Shown: positions 55,919-64,000 of the stretch, in pieces | Layout: each line of letters starts with the position of its first letter | Position numbering within the stretch: the stretch's first letter is position 1 | DNA from: Psychrobacter sp. NZS113 | GTDB taxonomy: Bacteria; Pseudomonadota; Gammaproteobacteria; Pseudomonadales; Moraxellaceae | NCBI RefSeq assembly: GCF_015864825.1 | Contig: NZ_JADYWL010000003.1 | Coordinates: 62,001 to 126,000, forward strand | Length of the DNA stretch: 64,000 nt | Direction: 5' to 3' | The notes under the pieces: model-generated | The model's database searches: none | What the model was told of the DNA's origin: nothing | What the model saw: only the letters and a program-made list of their open reading frames with translations | Position numbers and translations under genes: made by a program

Positions 55919-56395
55919 ATGCAACGTTATCCCATGACTCCGCAAGGACATGAGGCTTTAGAAGCCGAATTAAAACAGTTAAAAAGTATCGACCGTCCAC
56001 GCATCACAGCTTCTATTGCTGAAGCTCGCGAACATGGCGATTTGAAAGAAAACGCTGAATATCATGCAGCACGTGAGCAGCAAGGTTTTTGTGAAGCACG
56101 TATCCGTGATATCGAAGCCAAGCTTGGCGGCGCGCAAGTCATCGATCCTTCGACACTACCACAAGAAGGTCGCGTGGTATTTGGTGTAAGCGTTATCATC
56201 GAAAACATGGACACCGAAGAAGAAAAACAATACCAAATCGTTGGGGATGATGAAGCGGACTTTAAAGCGGGTAAAATCTCTGTCAACTCACCAATCGCTC
56301 GTGGTCTTATCGGTAAATCAGAAGGCGATGAAGCCCGTATTGAAACGCCAAAAGGCGTGGTCGAATATGAAATCATGAAAGTCATATACAACTAG
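55919..56395 (+). CDS. greA: Transcription elongation factor GreA
   Basis: Rescues backtracked RNA polymerase by stimulating transcript cleavage, 158 residues. The acidic coiled-coil tip [19 protein letters not shown] contains the Asp and Glu (Asp41/Glu44 in E. coli) that enter the polymerase active site. Starts [18 protein letters not shown]; complete. An IR (AACACCA/TGGTGTT, 55868-55899) lies just upstream; the E. coli greA leader also carries a structure. Terminator at 56479-56525. Confidence 0.96.
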   Translation: MQRYPMTPQGHEALEAELKQLKSIDRPRITASIAEAREHGDLKENAEYHAAREQQGFCEARIRDIEAKLGGAQVIDPSTLPQEGRVVFGVSVIIENMDTEEEKQYQIVGDDEADFKAGKISVNSPIARGLIGKSEGDEARIETPKGVVEYEIMKVIYN

Positions 56396-56478
56396 TATCG
56401 CTCCATCATTTGGCCTAACATCTTACGAAAAACAATGATGGCTAAATGATTGACCGTGGCTATTATAAATACTGATAC

Positions 56479-56525
56479 CCTCGTTATTTGACATGCGCTA
56501 TAGTGTCATTTAACGAGGTTTTTTT
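56479..56525 (+). terminator. Rho-independent terminator after greA
   Basis: CCTCGTTA (56479-56486) pairs with TAACGAGG (56511-56518), with an inner GACA/TGTC arm, followed by seven T bases. Confidence 0.9.
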
Positions 56526-56576
56526 GTTTGCGCGTTATCTACTGCTTCACTTACTATTACTTTAAAGGAGTCTTTT

Positions 56577-57548
56577 ATGAATATGGATTTTGCAGCATCA
56601 ATGCTTATCACCAAAAAAATAGCGGTTCAAAAAATATCAATAGCCACTGCTATCTCTTCGATTGTCGCAGGCACTTTACTTGCCGCAACTTCAGCCCATG
56701 CTGCGCCTGAAATAACCATTAATCAATCAGCTAGCGGCAGCACAACTGTGGTTGAGCAGTACTCTGATGGCAATACCTCGACTATCACTGCAACACCTAA
56801 TGGCATCACCATGCAGGACGGAATGCCTTACGCTGTGACTCAAGTGACAACGACCCCAAGCTATGTTGTTCGTCAGAGTGCTAACGATACTATCATTTCT
56901 CAAGCCAGCACCACCGTCACTAGTGTGCCTGTGACCAATCAGGGGACTAACGCCGTCACCAAAGTGAACGTTATCACCACACCACTTAATAACGTAAAAC
57001 AAGTACTGCCTGTCGCGTCTGCTACTCAATTGCCAGTGATGAATGCATCAACTGCCATTCAAGTCATGACCAGCTCATCGATGCTTAACCAATCAGCGAT
57101 TAGCCCAACCTTTACCGATCAAACAGCTAATACGGTCTCTTTAGAGACCCTACAACTGACCCCAAGCTTTAGTAAGCCTGATATCGTCAATGCACAAACT
57201 AAGGTCATGAAAATATTAAAGAATAAAGAAGGCCGTGAGATAGCCGTACCTGCCAATCATATTGCTCAAGGTGATATTATTGAGTACCACACCACTTATA
57301 CCAATACCACTGCTCAACCAGTGAACGGTATCAATGCGATGGTGTCATTACCAAGTGGCATTCAATTGGTATCGCTGAACAGTCTATTGCCGACTCTTGC
57401 AACCACGGATGGCAACAGCTATCAAGTGATTCAACCAATGAGTAATACGGCCGCGACGCAAGTGAGCTACTCTGGTCTTAAATGGGACTTGGTCAATCTA
57501 GATGCCAGTGCAACCCAGACTGTAGTGATACGCGCTAAGGTGCAATAA
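56577..57548 (+). CDS. Secreted protein with DUF11-like C-terminal domain
   Basis: 323 residues with a Sec signal peptide (LLAATSAHA, predicted cleavage before APEITIN). Middle part low complexity, rich in Thr, Ser, Val, Asn (TTVVEQYSDGNTSTITATPN). Residues 210-323 (DIVNAQTKVMKILK, GDIIEYHTTYTNTTAQPVNG) look like a DUF11/CARDB-type Ig-like domain seen in surface proteins. AAAGGAG upstream of the ATG. Probably extracellular or outer surface; function unknown. Confidence 0.75.
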   Translation: MNMDFAASMLITKKIAVQKISIATAISSIVAGTLLAATSAHAAPEITINQSASGSTTVVEQYSDGNTSTITATPNGITMQDGMPYAVTQVTTTPSYVVRQSANDTIISQASTTVTSVPVTNQGTNAVTKVNVITTPLNNVKQVLPVASATQLPVMNASTAIQVMTSSSMLNQSAISPTFTDQTANTVSLETLQLTPSFSKPDIVNAQTKVMKILKNKEGREIAVPANHIAQGDIIEYHTTYTNTTAQPVNGINAMVSLPSGIQLVSLNSLLPTLATTDGNSYQVIQPMSNTAATQVSYSGLKWDLVNLDASATQTVVIRAKVQ

Positions 57549-57581
57549 AAACTAGGGCGTGGTTGTTTAATAAATTTTATG

Positions 57582-57622
57582 AGGTCTTGTGGGCTAAATC
57601 TTTAGCCGGCAAGACCTTATTT
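57582..57622 (+). terminator. Rho-independent terminator
   Basis: AGGTCTTG (57582-57589) and GGCTAAA (57592-57598) pair with TTTAGCC (57601-57607) and CAAGACCT (57610-57617), followed by TATTTT. Closes the DUF11-like gene. Confidence 0.88.
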
Positions 57623-57660
57623 TAAATTGCCAAGTTTTCAATCATTGAGGAACATAAATA

Positions 57661-58236
57661 ATGAGCGTGCTGTCCATCAGAATACTCTTATTCTTCATTG
57701 TTTCGGTGGGTATATTTACAGTATTCAAAGCGATAAAAATGCTGAGAAACGCATTCAATGGTGACATATTATTAGCGCTGCCCTACCATGATAGCGTTGG
57801 TAATCTCACTATCTCCAAATCCGGTATTTATGCCATTTGGCACAAAGGCCCTGTGTTTAAAAAAACGCCACTGGCTCAGTTTCAACCTCATATCTCAAGT
57901 ACAACTACTGGCAAAAAGATTAAGCTTAATTCCTCAATACTATCTCCACGCTCAAATAATTTGGCCACTGGTAGAATGGAGCTATTTACCTTTCGGGCGG
58001 AAGCTGGCCATTACGAGTTGAAGCTAGTATCAGGGTCAAGCACCTCAAGACTGCAAGCAATTTTAGGAAATGCCATACCTTTGGCAGATATTGATTTAAG
58101 CCTCTATTCTATCGAGGTTAAAGAAAGCCAATCACAGATCATAACGATACTGGCTATTCCTCTTCTACTGCTTGGTATTTTGGGTATTGTAGGTAGCTTG
58201 GTGGCTGGGTTATTGGCTGAGCAATTTTTTGTATAA
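57661..58236 (+). CDS. Membrane protein, unknown function
   Basis: 191 residues with a hydrophobic N-terminal segment (ILLFFIVSVGIFTVFKAI) and another at the C-terminus (ILAIPLLLLGILGIVGSLVA); the part between is soluble and carries GHYELKLVSG. GAGGAA precedes the ATG. No family recognised. Separate from the next gene, which starts about 150 bases later. Confidence 0.7.
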   Translation: MSVLSIRILLFFIVSVGIFTVFKAIKMLRNAFNGDILLALPYHDSVGNLTISKSGIYAIWHKGPVFKKTPLAQFQPHISSTTTGKKIKLNSSILSPRSNNLATGRMELFTFRAEAGHYELKLVSGSSTSRLQAILGNAIPLADIDLSLYSIEVKESQSQIITILAIPLLLLGILGIVGSLVAGLLAEQFFV

Positions 58237-58384
58237 ACCTTAACTGGCTCATATATAGTAGGTACATTGTCAAACTCTCTCAGCTTAGTACTCGCCATGC
58301 TTGCACTCACCTTTATCATTTCTTAATAACCAACCTTTTGCTATAGTGCCTTTAATTCAAAACAAATATTTGGTTATTACCAGC

Positions 58385-58999
58385 ATGTACAACTTCACCT
58401 CTCTCTATTCATTGGCTTTCGTTATTTTCGGCTGTATTTTAAGCGCTACATCTTGGGCTAAATCCGCCGAATCAAAATTTGACGATCGCTTTTATATGTC
58501 GAAAATTTGTACTGCATATATGAGTAAAGACGGTCATGAATATTGCGATGATGGTTATATTCTTAAAAGTGAAATATTAAATAATGGCGAAGTAATAGAA
58601 ACCGTGCTTATGGATGGAATAGGTCATTACGGCTGGAACCATACTTCGCTCAAAAAAATCGATAAAGATACTTATCATGTCTATATCGGCTGTGGCAACC
58701 CGTGCGGTGCTAATATGCTATTTGGTCGTGGCGGCAAGGAGCAATACTTTGGCCGTTATTTCACCTTTGACCTAAACAGTCGGTGTAGCGTTGGATATAA
58801 TAATGATAAACAATTATGGACGGCTAGCCGATTTTTTTCAGATAAAGAAATCGATTTTGCTTCGACCTATGACCCTGAAGCTTTTGCAGCTTACCCCAAG
58901 TACAACGTCGAGTTTGATAAAAAAGGACATCTTATTGTCAAAGAATACTTCTCAGAAGAAGTGGTTCAAACGTTGCCTAATCCTTGTACTTCTCGTTAA
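58385..58999 (+). CDS. Secreted or periplasmic protein, unknown function
   Basis: 204 residues. The frame is open from a TTG at 58301, but the ATG at 58385 starts MYNFTSLYSLAFVIFGCILS, a signal peptide ending around TSWAKSAES. The mature part has Cys residues (ICTAYMS, YCDDGY, YIGCGNPCGANM, RCSVGY) and aromatic-rich loops; fold not recognised. RBS weak. A small hairpin CGACA/TGTCG near 59032-59046 follows. Confidence 0.65.
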   Translation: MYNFTSLYSLAFVIFGCILSATSWAKSAESKFDDRFYMSKICTAYMSKDGHEYCDDGYILKSEILNNGEVIETVLMDGIGHYGWNHTSLKKIDKDTYHVYIGCGNPCGANMLFGRGGKEQYFGRYFTFDLNSRCSVGYNNDKQLWTASRFFSDKEIDFASTYDPEAFAAYPKYNVEFDKKGHLIVKEYFSEEVVQTLPNPCTSR

Positions 59000-59136
59000 C
59001 CCTAAAAACACATGAGTTTGAGAATCACAGGCGACAACGGCTGTCGTTTAATTTCTTTATTTTAGCTATAATTACAACGACTTAACGCTAATTTTGGTAA
59101 AATAGTCTTTCATTAATGCATTGGTAAATACCGCTT

Positions 59137-60405
59137 ATGGCAACCATCAATTATGAACGACTACAGGGCAAACTAAACATCTTAGCGGACGCTGCTAAGT
59201 ATGATGTTTCCTGCTCTTCCTCTGCTGGTACACGCAAGAACCAAGGCGGCGGTCTCGGTGATGCCTCAGCAACGGGTATCTGTCACAGCTATACCGAAGA
59301 TGGGCGCTGTGTCAGTTTACTCAAAATCCTGCTGACCAATCATTGTATTTATGATTGTGCTTACTGTACCTCACGCAAAAGCAATGACACCCCACGTGCT
59401 GCCTTTAGTGTCGAAGAAGTCGTCGATTTGACCATGCAGTTTTATCGCCGTAATTATATCGAAGGGCTGTTTCTTAGCTCTGGTATCTTCAAAAGTGGCG
59501 ACTACACGATGGAGCGATTGGTCGAGGTCGCCAAACTACTGCGCACACGTGAGCGATTCAATGGGTATATTCATCTAAAGACCATCCCAGGTGCGTCAAA
59601 GGAACTACTGCTAGAAGCTGGACTATATGCTGATCGCTTGAGCGTTAATATTGAGATTCCGACCAAGTCAGGGCTGGCATTGCTTGCGCCAGAAAAGTCA
59701 CATGAGCAATTAAAAGCGCCGATGGAGACGGTAAAAGAAGAGATTATCACCATCCGTGAGAGCCGTAAAACCCATAAAAAAGCGCCGAAATTCACGCCAG
59801 CCGGTCAGACCAGCCAAATGATCGTAGGCGCCAGTAATGAGACCGATTTGCAGGTTATTCAGCTATCGAGCCACTTCTATAAAACGTATGATCTTAAGCG
59901 TGTCTACTACTCTGGCTACGTACCCATGCTATCTGACAGTCGCTTGCCAGCGATTGGTACGCCTGTGCCTATGGTTCGTGAAAACCGCCTTTATCAGGCA
60001 GATTGGTTAATGCGTTTTTATGGGTTTGGTGCACATGAAATCGTTGAGCCGGACTCGCCATTTTTAGATTTGGACTGTGACCCAAAACTGGCGTGGGCGA
60101 TACGCCATCGTGAGCACTTCCCTGTCAATATTCAAACTGCAACCTACGAGATGATTGTTCGTATACCTGGTATCGGTACCAAAACGGCTAAAAAGATAGT
60201 GAAAGCGCGCAAATTTAATCAGCTGACCTTATATCATCTCAAAAAGATGGGAGCAGCCGTCAATCGCGCAAAGTACTTCATCGCAACGACGGGTAAAAAC
60301 GAGCACCTTGCTCATTTGACCCGCGATAACTTCCGTCAATATGTACTGGCACAGACGCAGACCAAGTTTAAAGATCAGCGTAGCGGGCAGCTGGCCTTAT
60401 TTTAA
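59137..60405 (+). CDS. Radical SAM protein, putative DNA modification/repair
   Basis: 422 residues resembling TIGR03916-type radical SAM proteins. The cluster-binding Cys motif CIYDCAYC (near residue 72) follows the N-terminal SAGTRKNQGGGLGDASATGI. Downstream of the radical SAM barrel, RIPGIGTKTAKKIVKARKF (near 345-365) is a helix-hairpin-helix, the DNA-binding motif of repair glycosylases. The next gene, 79 bases later, encodes the DUF4130 partner, as in other genomes where the two are adjacent or where DUF4130 is fused to uracil-DNA glycosylase. A radical-based DNA modification or repair step is inferred from this context; the reaction is not known. Confidence 0.85.
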   Translation: MATINYERLQGKLNILADAAKYDVSCSSSAGTRKNQGGGLGDASATGICHSYTEDGRCVSLLKILLTNHCIYDCAYCTSRKSNDTPRAAFSVEEVVDLTMQFYRRNYIEGLFLSSGIFKSGDYTMERLVEVAKLLRTRERFNGYIHLKTIPGASKELLLEAGLYADRLSVNIEIPTKSGLALLAPEKSHEQLKAPMETVKEEIITIRESRKTHKKAPKFTPAGQTSQMIVGASNETDLQVIQLSSHFYKTYDLKRVYYSGYVPMLSDSRLPAIGTPVPMVRENRLYQADWLMRFYGFGAHEIVEPDSPFLDLDCDPKLAWAIRHREHFPVNIQTATYEMIVRIPGIGTKTAKKIVKARKFNQLTLYHLKKMGAAVNRAKYFIATTGKNEHLAHLTRDNFRQYVLAQTQTKFKDQRSGQLALF

Positions 60406-60484
60406 GTGTAAGAATAAAGTTTATTCGTAATAATTCATTTTTAAAATAAGCCACTACACGTCAACTGTTTTCTGAGGGCAGATA

Positions 60485-61357
60485 ATGTCAGCACTAACTC
60501 AAAACAAAACTTACTCTGTCGGTCAACTAACGCCTAGCATTGTGCTTTATGAGCCAAGTTTTGAAGGTTGGCTTAGTGCGGTCTATCACGCCTATGAGTA
60601 TAAACTACAACACGATTCCGCATTACAACTCATAGCGCAAGATTGCTATGTCCCCTCATTAATTGCTCAAGCGACTAGCGTGACAACTGATGAAGACAAA
60701 GCCGAGCGTGTCCTCACAAAACTGAATAAGTTATTGGGGCGCTCAGGTATGCGCAATATGCTTTGGGGATTTTTATCAGAAAAAGACAATATCGGCACCA
60801 CTCTATTTCAAGTAGTCAAATACGCTATCGATTACCCTAGCCGTTCTGTTATGCAAGATTTGGGTAATTTAGACGTCCTTGAATTGGTGCAGACGGTCAA
60901 ATCTGTGGGTCGTGAAAAGCACCGCATGGAAGCGTTTGTACGTTTTGAGCATACCACTGACGATATATATTTTGCGCGGGTGGAGCCTGATTTTAATGTA
61001 TTGCCATTGATTGGTGAGCACTTCCGTCAGCGCTATCAAGACCAACACTGGGCCATTTATGATATCAGTCGCGGATTTGGCATTTATTATGACAAGAGCC
61101 AAAGCACGCCATCACGCCCTGCCACACTGCAAACCATTACGGACCTTGATGATGCGGTATTGCGTAACCCTGCCAGTATTCATAGCGAGGACGAGCAGCG
61201 TTACCAGAAGTTTTGGCAAGGCTATTTTACCAATGTCAATATCAAGGAGCGTAAAAACCCACGCTTGCACAAGCAGTACTTGCCGCAGCGCTATTGGAAG
61301 TATTTGAGCGAAAAACAAGTATTGCCTAACGCTGAGCATCTACAAAAACGTCGATAA
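60485..61357 (+). CDS. DUF4130 (TIGR03915-type) DNA metabolism protein
   Basis: 290 residues matching the DUF4130 family in character: LYEPSFEGWLSAVYHAYEYK near the N-terminus, GREKHRMEAFVRFE in the middle, DFNVLPLIGEHFRQRYQDQHWAIYD and a C-terminal NPRLHKQYLPQRYWKYLSE. The family is paired with the radical SAM protein and in some genomes carries an added UDG domain; here the protein ends too early for one. Function inferred only from the pairing. Confidence 0.82.
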   Translation: MSALTQNKTYSVGQLTPSIVLYEPSFEGWLSAVYHAYEYKLQHDSALQLIAQDCYVPSLIAQATSVTTDEDKAERVLTKLNKLLGRSGMRNMLWGFLSEKDNIGTTLFQVVKYAIDYPSRSVMQDLGNLDVLELVQTVKSVGREKHRMEAFVRFEHTTDDIYFARVEPDFNVLPLIGEHFRQRYQDQHWAIYDISRGFGIYYDKSQSTPSRPATLQTITDLDDAVLRNPASIHSEDEQRYQKFWQGYFTNVNIKERKNPRLHKQYLPQRYWKYLSEKQVLPNAEHLQKRR

Positions 61358-61498
61358 GCGTTGTCAGCGTTGTATCTATGGCAGACTTACTCCTCGCTCT
61401 AAAAAACAAACGCTTTAACTTTACCTTGATGGTTGAGTTTTTACCGCTTTTAACTGACAATAGCAACTTGATATTACTAACCTGTGATCGACGCTATT

Positions 61499-62821
61499 AT
61501 GAAAGTTATGCGCTTACTGTCGTCTTTGAAGCATGATGAATCCGAGCGCGGTATTTTTCATCTTGGGCGTGCATTGGTCAAAAATGGACATACCTCTATC
61601 ATCGTCTCAAGCGCCGATGAAGACAATGATTTGGTCAGACGCCTCAAACGCGACGGCAATAACTATCACCAGTTGCAAATGAATAAAAAGTCTTGGCTAT
61701 CATTACTCCAAGTTGCGCCATTGCGCCATTTGATTGAAAAGTACGAACCTGATGTGATTCATGCGCACTCGCGTACCCCCGCATGGATCGTCCATTTAGC
61801 CTTACGCCGTGCACGTGTCAAACGCATGCCTAAACTGGTCTCGACCATGTATGGCTTTTACCCTATTAATAGATATTCACAAGCGCTACTCAATGTTGAC
61901 ACGCTTATTACCGTCTCTGACAGTGTCACAAACTATCTAAAACACCGACTACGCCGTGAGGATACCGCACCAAAAATCATTAAGCGTATCTATCGCGGCA
62001 TCGATACTCGCCGCTACCCCTATCGGCACAATCCCTCAGTCTATTGGCTACGCCACACCTTTGCAGAATATCCAGAGCTTGAACATAAAAAGTGGCTGAT
62101 ATTTCCAACTATTATTGGCAATGAATATGGTCAAGAATGGTTGATCGATATTTTGGGGAATCTACAAGAGCAGTTCCCCAATATCCACGTCATCATTATG
62201 GATGATGACTATAAAGATGGTGACGTGGCTCATGAAGACTTTCGCCAACGTACCAATACCTTAGGTCTGGCGGAGCGCATCACTTATGTGGGTAGCAAAC
62301 GCAATGACATGCGTGAATGGTTGTCAGCAGCAAATATCGTTATGGCACTGGCCAATGAGCCTGAGTCTATCGGTATCAATGCGCTGCAAGCGATTCACTT
62401 AGGCACTCCTGTTATTGGCTGGGATCAAGCGGCTTTCAGCGAAATTCTACAACCGCTCTATCCGCAAGGTCTGGTCAAAAAATACAATGCGACGTCTCTC
62501 TGTAAAGCGGTTAGAAACCAGTTAGAAAGCGTGACTCGTCCGGAGATGACGAACAAGTTCACGATGCGTGAGATGATTGAGGAAACCCTCAATGTTTATC
62601 AAAATCTAAGTGATATGGCGCTGGCAGAAGAGCAAGCTGAAGCCGATGCAGCAGCGGTAAGAAGAATTAAGAAGTATTTGAAACCTATTCCCAATAATAC
62701 AAATAATAAAGCCAAGATTTATGATGCTAGAGCAAAGCAGAACGATTCGCTTGCCAATACAGAACCTAATAAAAAAAGGCTTTCTGAAGCACCCAACCTC
62801 TCAAAAGAGACCGATACCTAA
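61499..62821 (+). CDS. Glycosyltransferase family 4 protein
   Basis: GT-B fold transferase of 440 residues, similar to WaaG/PimB-type enzymes: N-terminal MKVMRLLSSLKHDESERGIF, and the C-terminal nucleotide-sugar site EPESIGINALQAIHLGTPVI with the EX7E spacing. The frame is open from a GTG at 61484; the ATG at 61499 fits the family N-terminus better. The final 60 residues are charged and low complexity. Probably adds a sugar to LPS core or another surface glycan; no LPS cluster is adjacent. Confidence 0.85.
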   Translation: MKVMRLLSSLKHDESERGIFHLGRALVKNGHTSIIVSSADEDNDLVRRLKRDGNNYHQLQMNKKSWLSLLQVAPLRHLIEKYEPDVIHAHSRTPAWIVHLALRRARVKRMPKLVSTMYGFYPINRYSQALLNVDTLITVSDSVTNYLKHRLRREDTAPKIIKRIYRGIDTRRYPYRHNPSVYWLRHTFAEYPELEHKKWLIFPTIIGNEYGQEWLIDILGNLQEQFPNIHVIIMDDDYKDGDVAHEDFRQRTNTLGLAERITYVGSKRNDMREWLSAANIVMALANEPESIGINALQAIHLGTPVIGWDQAAFSEILQPLYPQGLVKKYNATSLCKAVRNQLESVTRPEMTNKFTMREMIEETLNVYQNLSDMALAEEQAEADAAAVRRIKKYLKPIPNNTNNKAKIYDARAKQNDSLANTEPNKKRLSEAPNLSKETDT

Positions 62822-62844
62822 GAAAGCCTATTATAAATGCTCAG

Positions 62845-62873
62845 CTATCTACTGACTGTGCGCTTGTAGATAG
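62845..62873. terminator. Hairpin between glycosyltransferase and PuuR-like gene
   Basis: CTATCTAC (62845-62852) and GTAGATAG (62866-62873); eight-base stem, no strong T-run. Convergent genes lie on either side. Weak evidence. Confidence 0.5.
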
Positions 62874-62909
62874 TTCCATGCCCGTTCGTACCAGCCCCCA
62901 CCCTTTCAA

Positions 62910-63557
62910 TTAATACGTCGCTGGGGTATGCGCGCTGACAATGCGCGTGATAGCATTGCTTGGATTGATAAAAGTATGTGGATGGCAGGTTTTAATCACG
63001 TAGCTATCGCCTTCATTTAACAAGTAGGTTGTGTCATCGATACGAATGATAATCTTGCCTTCGATAACTGTACCAATCTCCTCACCTTCATGAGAAATCC
63101 TATCTTCAGTCGAACTGTTCGGCTGATACACCTCAATCAAAAACCCTAGATTCTTTATCGGACTGCCATTGAATACTTGTTTGATGGAGACCCGACTGTT
63201 TGGCTCACTGATCTCTATAAGGTCTTTTGGTGTAACGACGACTCTGTCCTTACGCTCCTTCCACTCGTCACTAAAAAAGGTATTGAGGTCAGAGTCTAGC
63301 ACCTGCAGGATCGCTTTTAGCGTGTTGACAGCAGGGCTAACCTTATTACGCTCGATAGCACTGATTGAGGTATTGGTCAGTCCTGCCAGTCTCGCCAGTT
63401 TACGCTGTGAGAACCCTTTGGTAAGGCGCAGTTGATTGATTTTTTTACCGATATTCTCTTCTGGCTTTTCAACCGATTCAGACACCTCCTGCTCTTCAAC
63501 AGAGGTTACCTCATCATTGTCTGGGATATCGTTATCAGGATTTTTTTTGACTGGCAT
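62910..63557 (-). CDS. XRE/cupin regulator, PuuR-like
   Basis: 215 residues: after a charged N-terminal tail, helix-turn-helix QLRLTKGFSQRKLARLAGL with NTSISAIERNKVSPAVNTLK, then a C-terminal cupin (VYQPNSSTEDRISHEGEEIG, GDSYVIKTCHPHTFINPS). This is the layout of PuuR, the repressor of putrescine catabolism, and of related regulators. The ATG at 63557 overlaps the puuD stop by 23 bases; a longer frame upstream lies inside puuD and is unlikely. Likely binds polyamine or a product of puuD. Confidence 0.8.
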   Translation of the reverse strand: MPVKKNPDNDIPDNDEVTSVEEQEVSESVEKPEENIGKKINQLRLTKGFSQRKLARLAGLTNTSISAIERNKVSPAVNTLKAILQVLDSDLNTFFSDEWKERKDRVVVTPKDLIEISEPNSRVSIKQVFNGSPIKNLGFLIEVYQPNSSTEDRISHEGEEIGTVIEGKIIIRIDDTTYLLNEGDSYVIKTCHPHTFINPSNAITRIVSAHTPATY

Positions 63558-64000
63558 AGTGAATAAATTCCGTAAATAAAAATTTGGAAAAACCATCTTG
63601 TGCATAATTCAGCTCAGGATGCCATTGTACACCAATCATAAACGGATGTTCTATTAAGCTAATCGCCTCTACCAATCCATCACGTGCTAGCGCTTCTACG
63701 AACAAACCCTCACCCACTTTATTGATGGCTTGCTTGTGTAATGAGTTGACGTGCCACTCGTCACCAAATGCTGCAAGCTTCCCCTTAAGCTGGATAATGA
63801 CATCATGTACTGGCTGATATTGCACTTCCAGCGGTTGGGTATTGTCTTCTAAATGCTGCTCATAGAACCCTTCTACTTCACGCCAATCTGGGTGTAGCGT
63901 CCCATTGAAATGCACATTCATCTCTTGCAAACCTCGACATACTGCTAGTAAAGGTGTGCCAGATTCGGCTGAATAAGCCAGTAGTTTAAAGCTCAGCTCG
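63535..64000 (-). CDS. puuD: Gamma-glutamyl-gamma-aminobutyrate hydrolase (PuuD-like), 5' end outside window
   Basis: Class I glutamine-amidotransferase-like hydrolase (peptidase C26) that releases GABA from gamma-glutamyl-GABA in the Puu putrescine pathway. Catalytic Cys in PLLAVCRGLQEMNV (near 63940-63965) and His in MIGVQWHPELN near the C-terminus are visible; the N-terminal third is beyond the right edge. The stop codon at 63535-63537 lies inside the PuuR-like gene, overlapping it by 23 bases, so the two are translationally linked. Confidence 0.85.
   Translation of the reverse strand, partial: ELSFKLLAYSAESGTPLLAVCRGLQEMNVHFNGTLHPDWREVEGFYEQHLEDNTQPLEVQYQPVHDVIIQLKGKLAAFGDEWHVNSLHKQAINKVGEGLFVEALARDGLVEAISLIEHPFMIGVQWHPELNYAQDGFSKFLFTEFIHYASQKKS

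Noticed and set aside
62777..62829. AGGCTTTCT/AGAAAGCCT repeat at the end of the glycosyltransferase gene
   Set aside because: The loop is over 30 bases and lies mainly in coding sequence; an attenuator or terminator role cannot be supported.
1..64000. tRNA, rRNA, CRISPR and complete insertion sequences
   Set aside because: No cloverleaf-like segments, rRNA core sequences, repeat-spacer arrays or transposase frames were recognised on either strand.

Overview
The window looks like chromosomal DNA of a gammaproteobacterium of the family Moraxellaceae, most likely Psychrobacter. This rests on moderate-to-low GC, the carA-carB-greA order, two long BCCT osmolyte carriers, a FimL-like protein and the general character of the proteins. 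It is inference from family resemblance, not a database result. I see no rRNA, tRNA, CRISPR array or intact insertion sequence.

Layout. (1) 1-5892: the end of a defence locus, with a 5-methylcytosine methyltransferase (cut by the left edge), an McrB-like AAA+ GTPase and a large McrC-like PD-(D/E)XK nuclease. It resembles the GTP-dependent LlaJI/BsuMI restriction-modification type and is compositionally mosaic. (2) 6114-11594: sotB-like exporter, a second MFS carrier, two glutathione S-transferases and a TetR regulator. The second MFS gene and the first GST gene have matching promoters with the same palindrome laid over the -35 box. (3) 11628-18661: a minus-strand catabolic cluster (acyl-CoA dehydrogenase, zinc-independent NADP reductase, two SDRs, a CitE-like lyase) facing a divergent GlxA-type AraC regulator, with a remnant of an ABC ATPase at its far end. 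(4) 18695-31802: Tat-exported LD-carboxypeptidase, small membrane and lipoproteins, rnhA-dnaQ, a FimL-like protein, nudC, a soluble RnfB-like ferredoxin next to nth, a DJ-1 protein, metK plus a DUF3144 protein, and a Kazal-like lipoprotein.

(5) 32019-46589: tandem BCCT transporters, a PQQ-type sugar dehydrogenase lipoprotein, clpB with a heat-shock-like promoter, an L,D-transpeptidase-fold protein, a 3-hydroxyacyl-CoA dehydrogenase-like SDR, a small lipoprotein, an acyl-CoA synthetase, topoisomerase IB and a GNAT acetyltransferase. (6) 46701-56395: ppnP, prfB (with its programmed +1 frameshift intact), a HAD phosphatase, a gamma-carbonic anhydrase, carA-carB and greA. (7) 56577-64000: a secreted DUF11-like protein, two unknowns, a radical SAM plus DUF4130 pair thought to act on DNA, a glycosyltransferase, and the end of a puuD-puuR-like pair cut by the right edge.

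Most of the window is ordinary housekeeping and accessory metabolism. The parts that best repay a second look are the mosaic restriction system at the left edge, the radical SAM/DUF4130 pair at 59137-61357, the paired TetR-type operators at 7424 and 9009, and the 21-bp-spaced repeats in front of the GlxA-type regulator.
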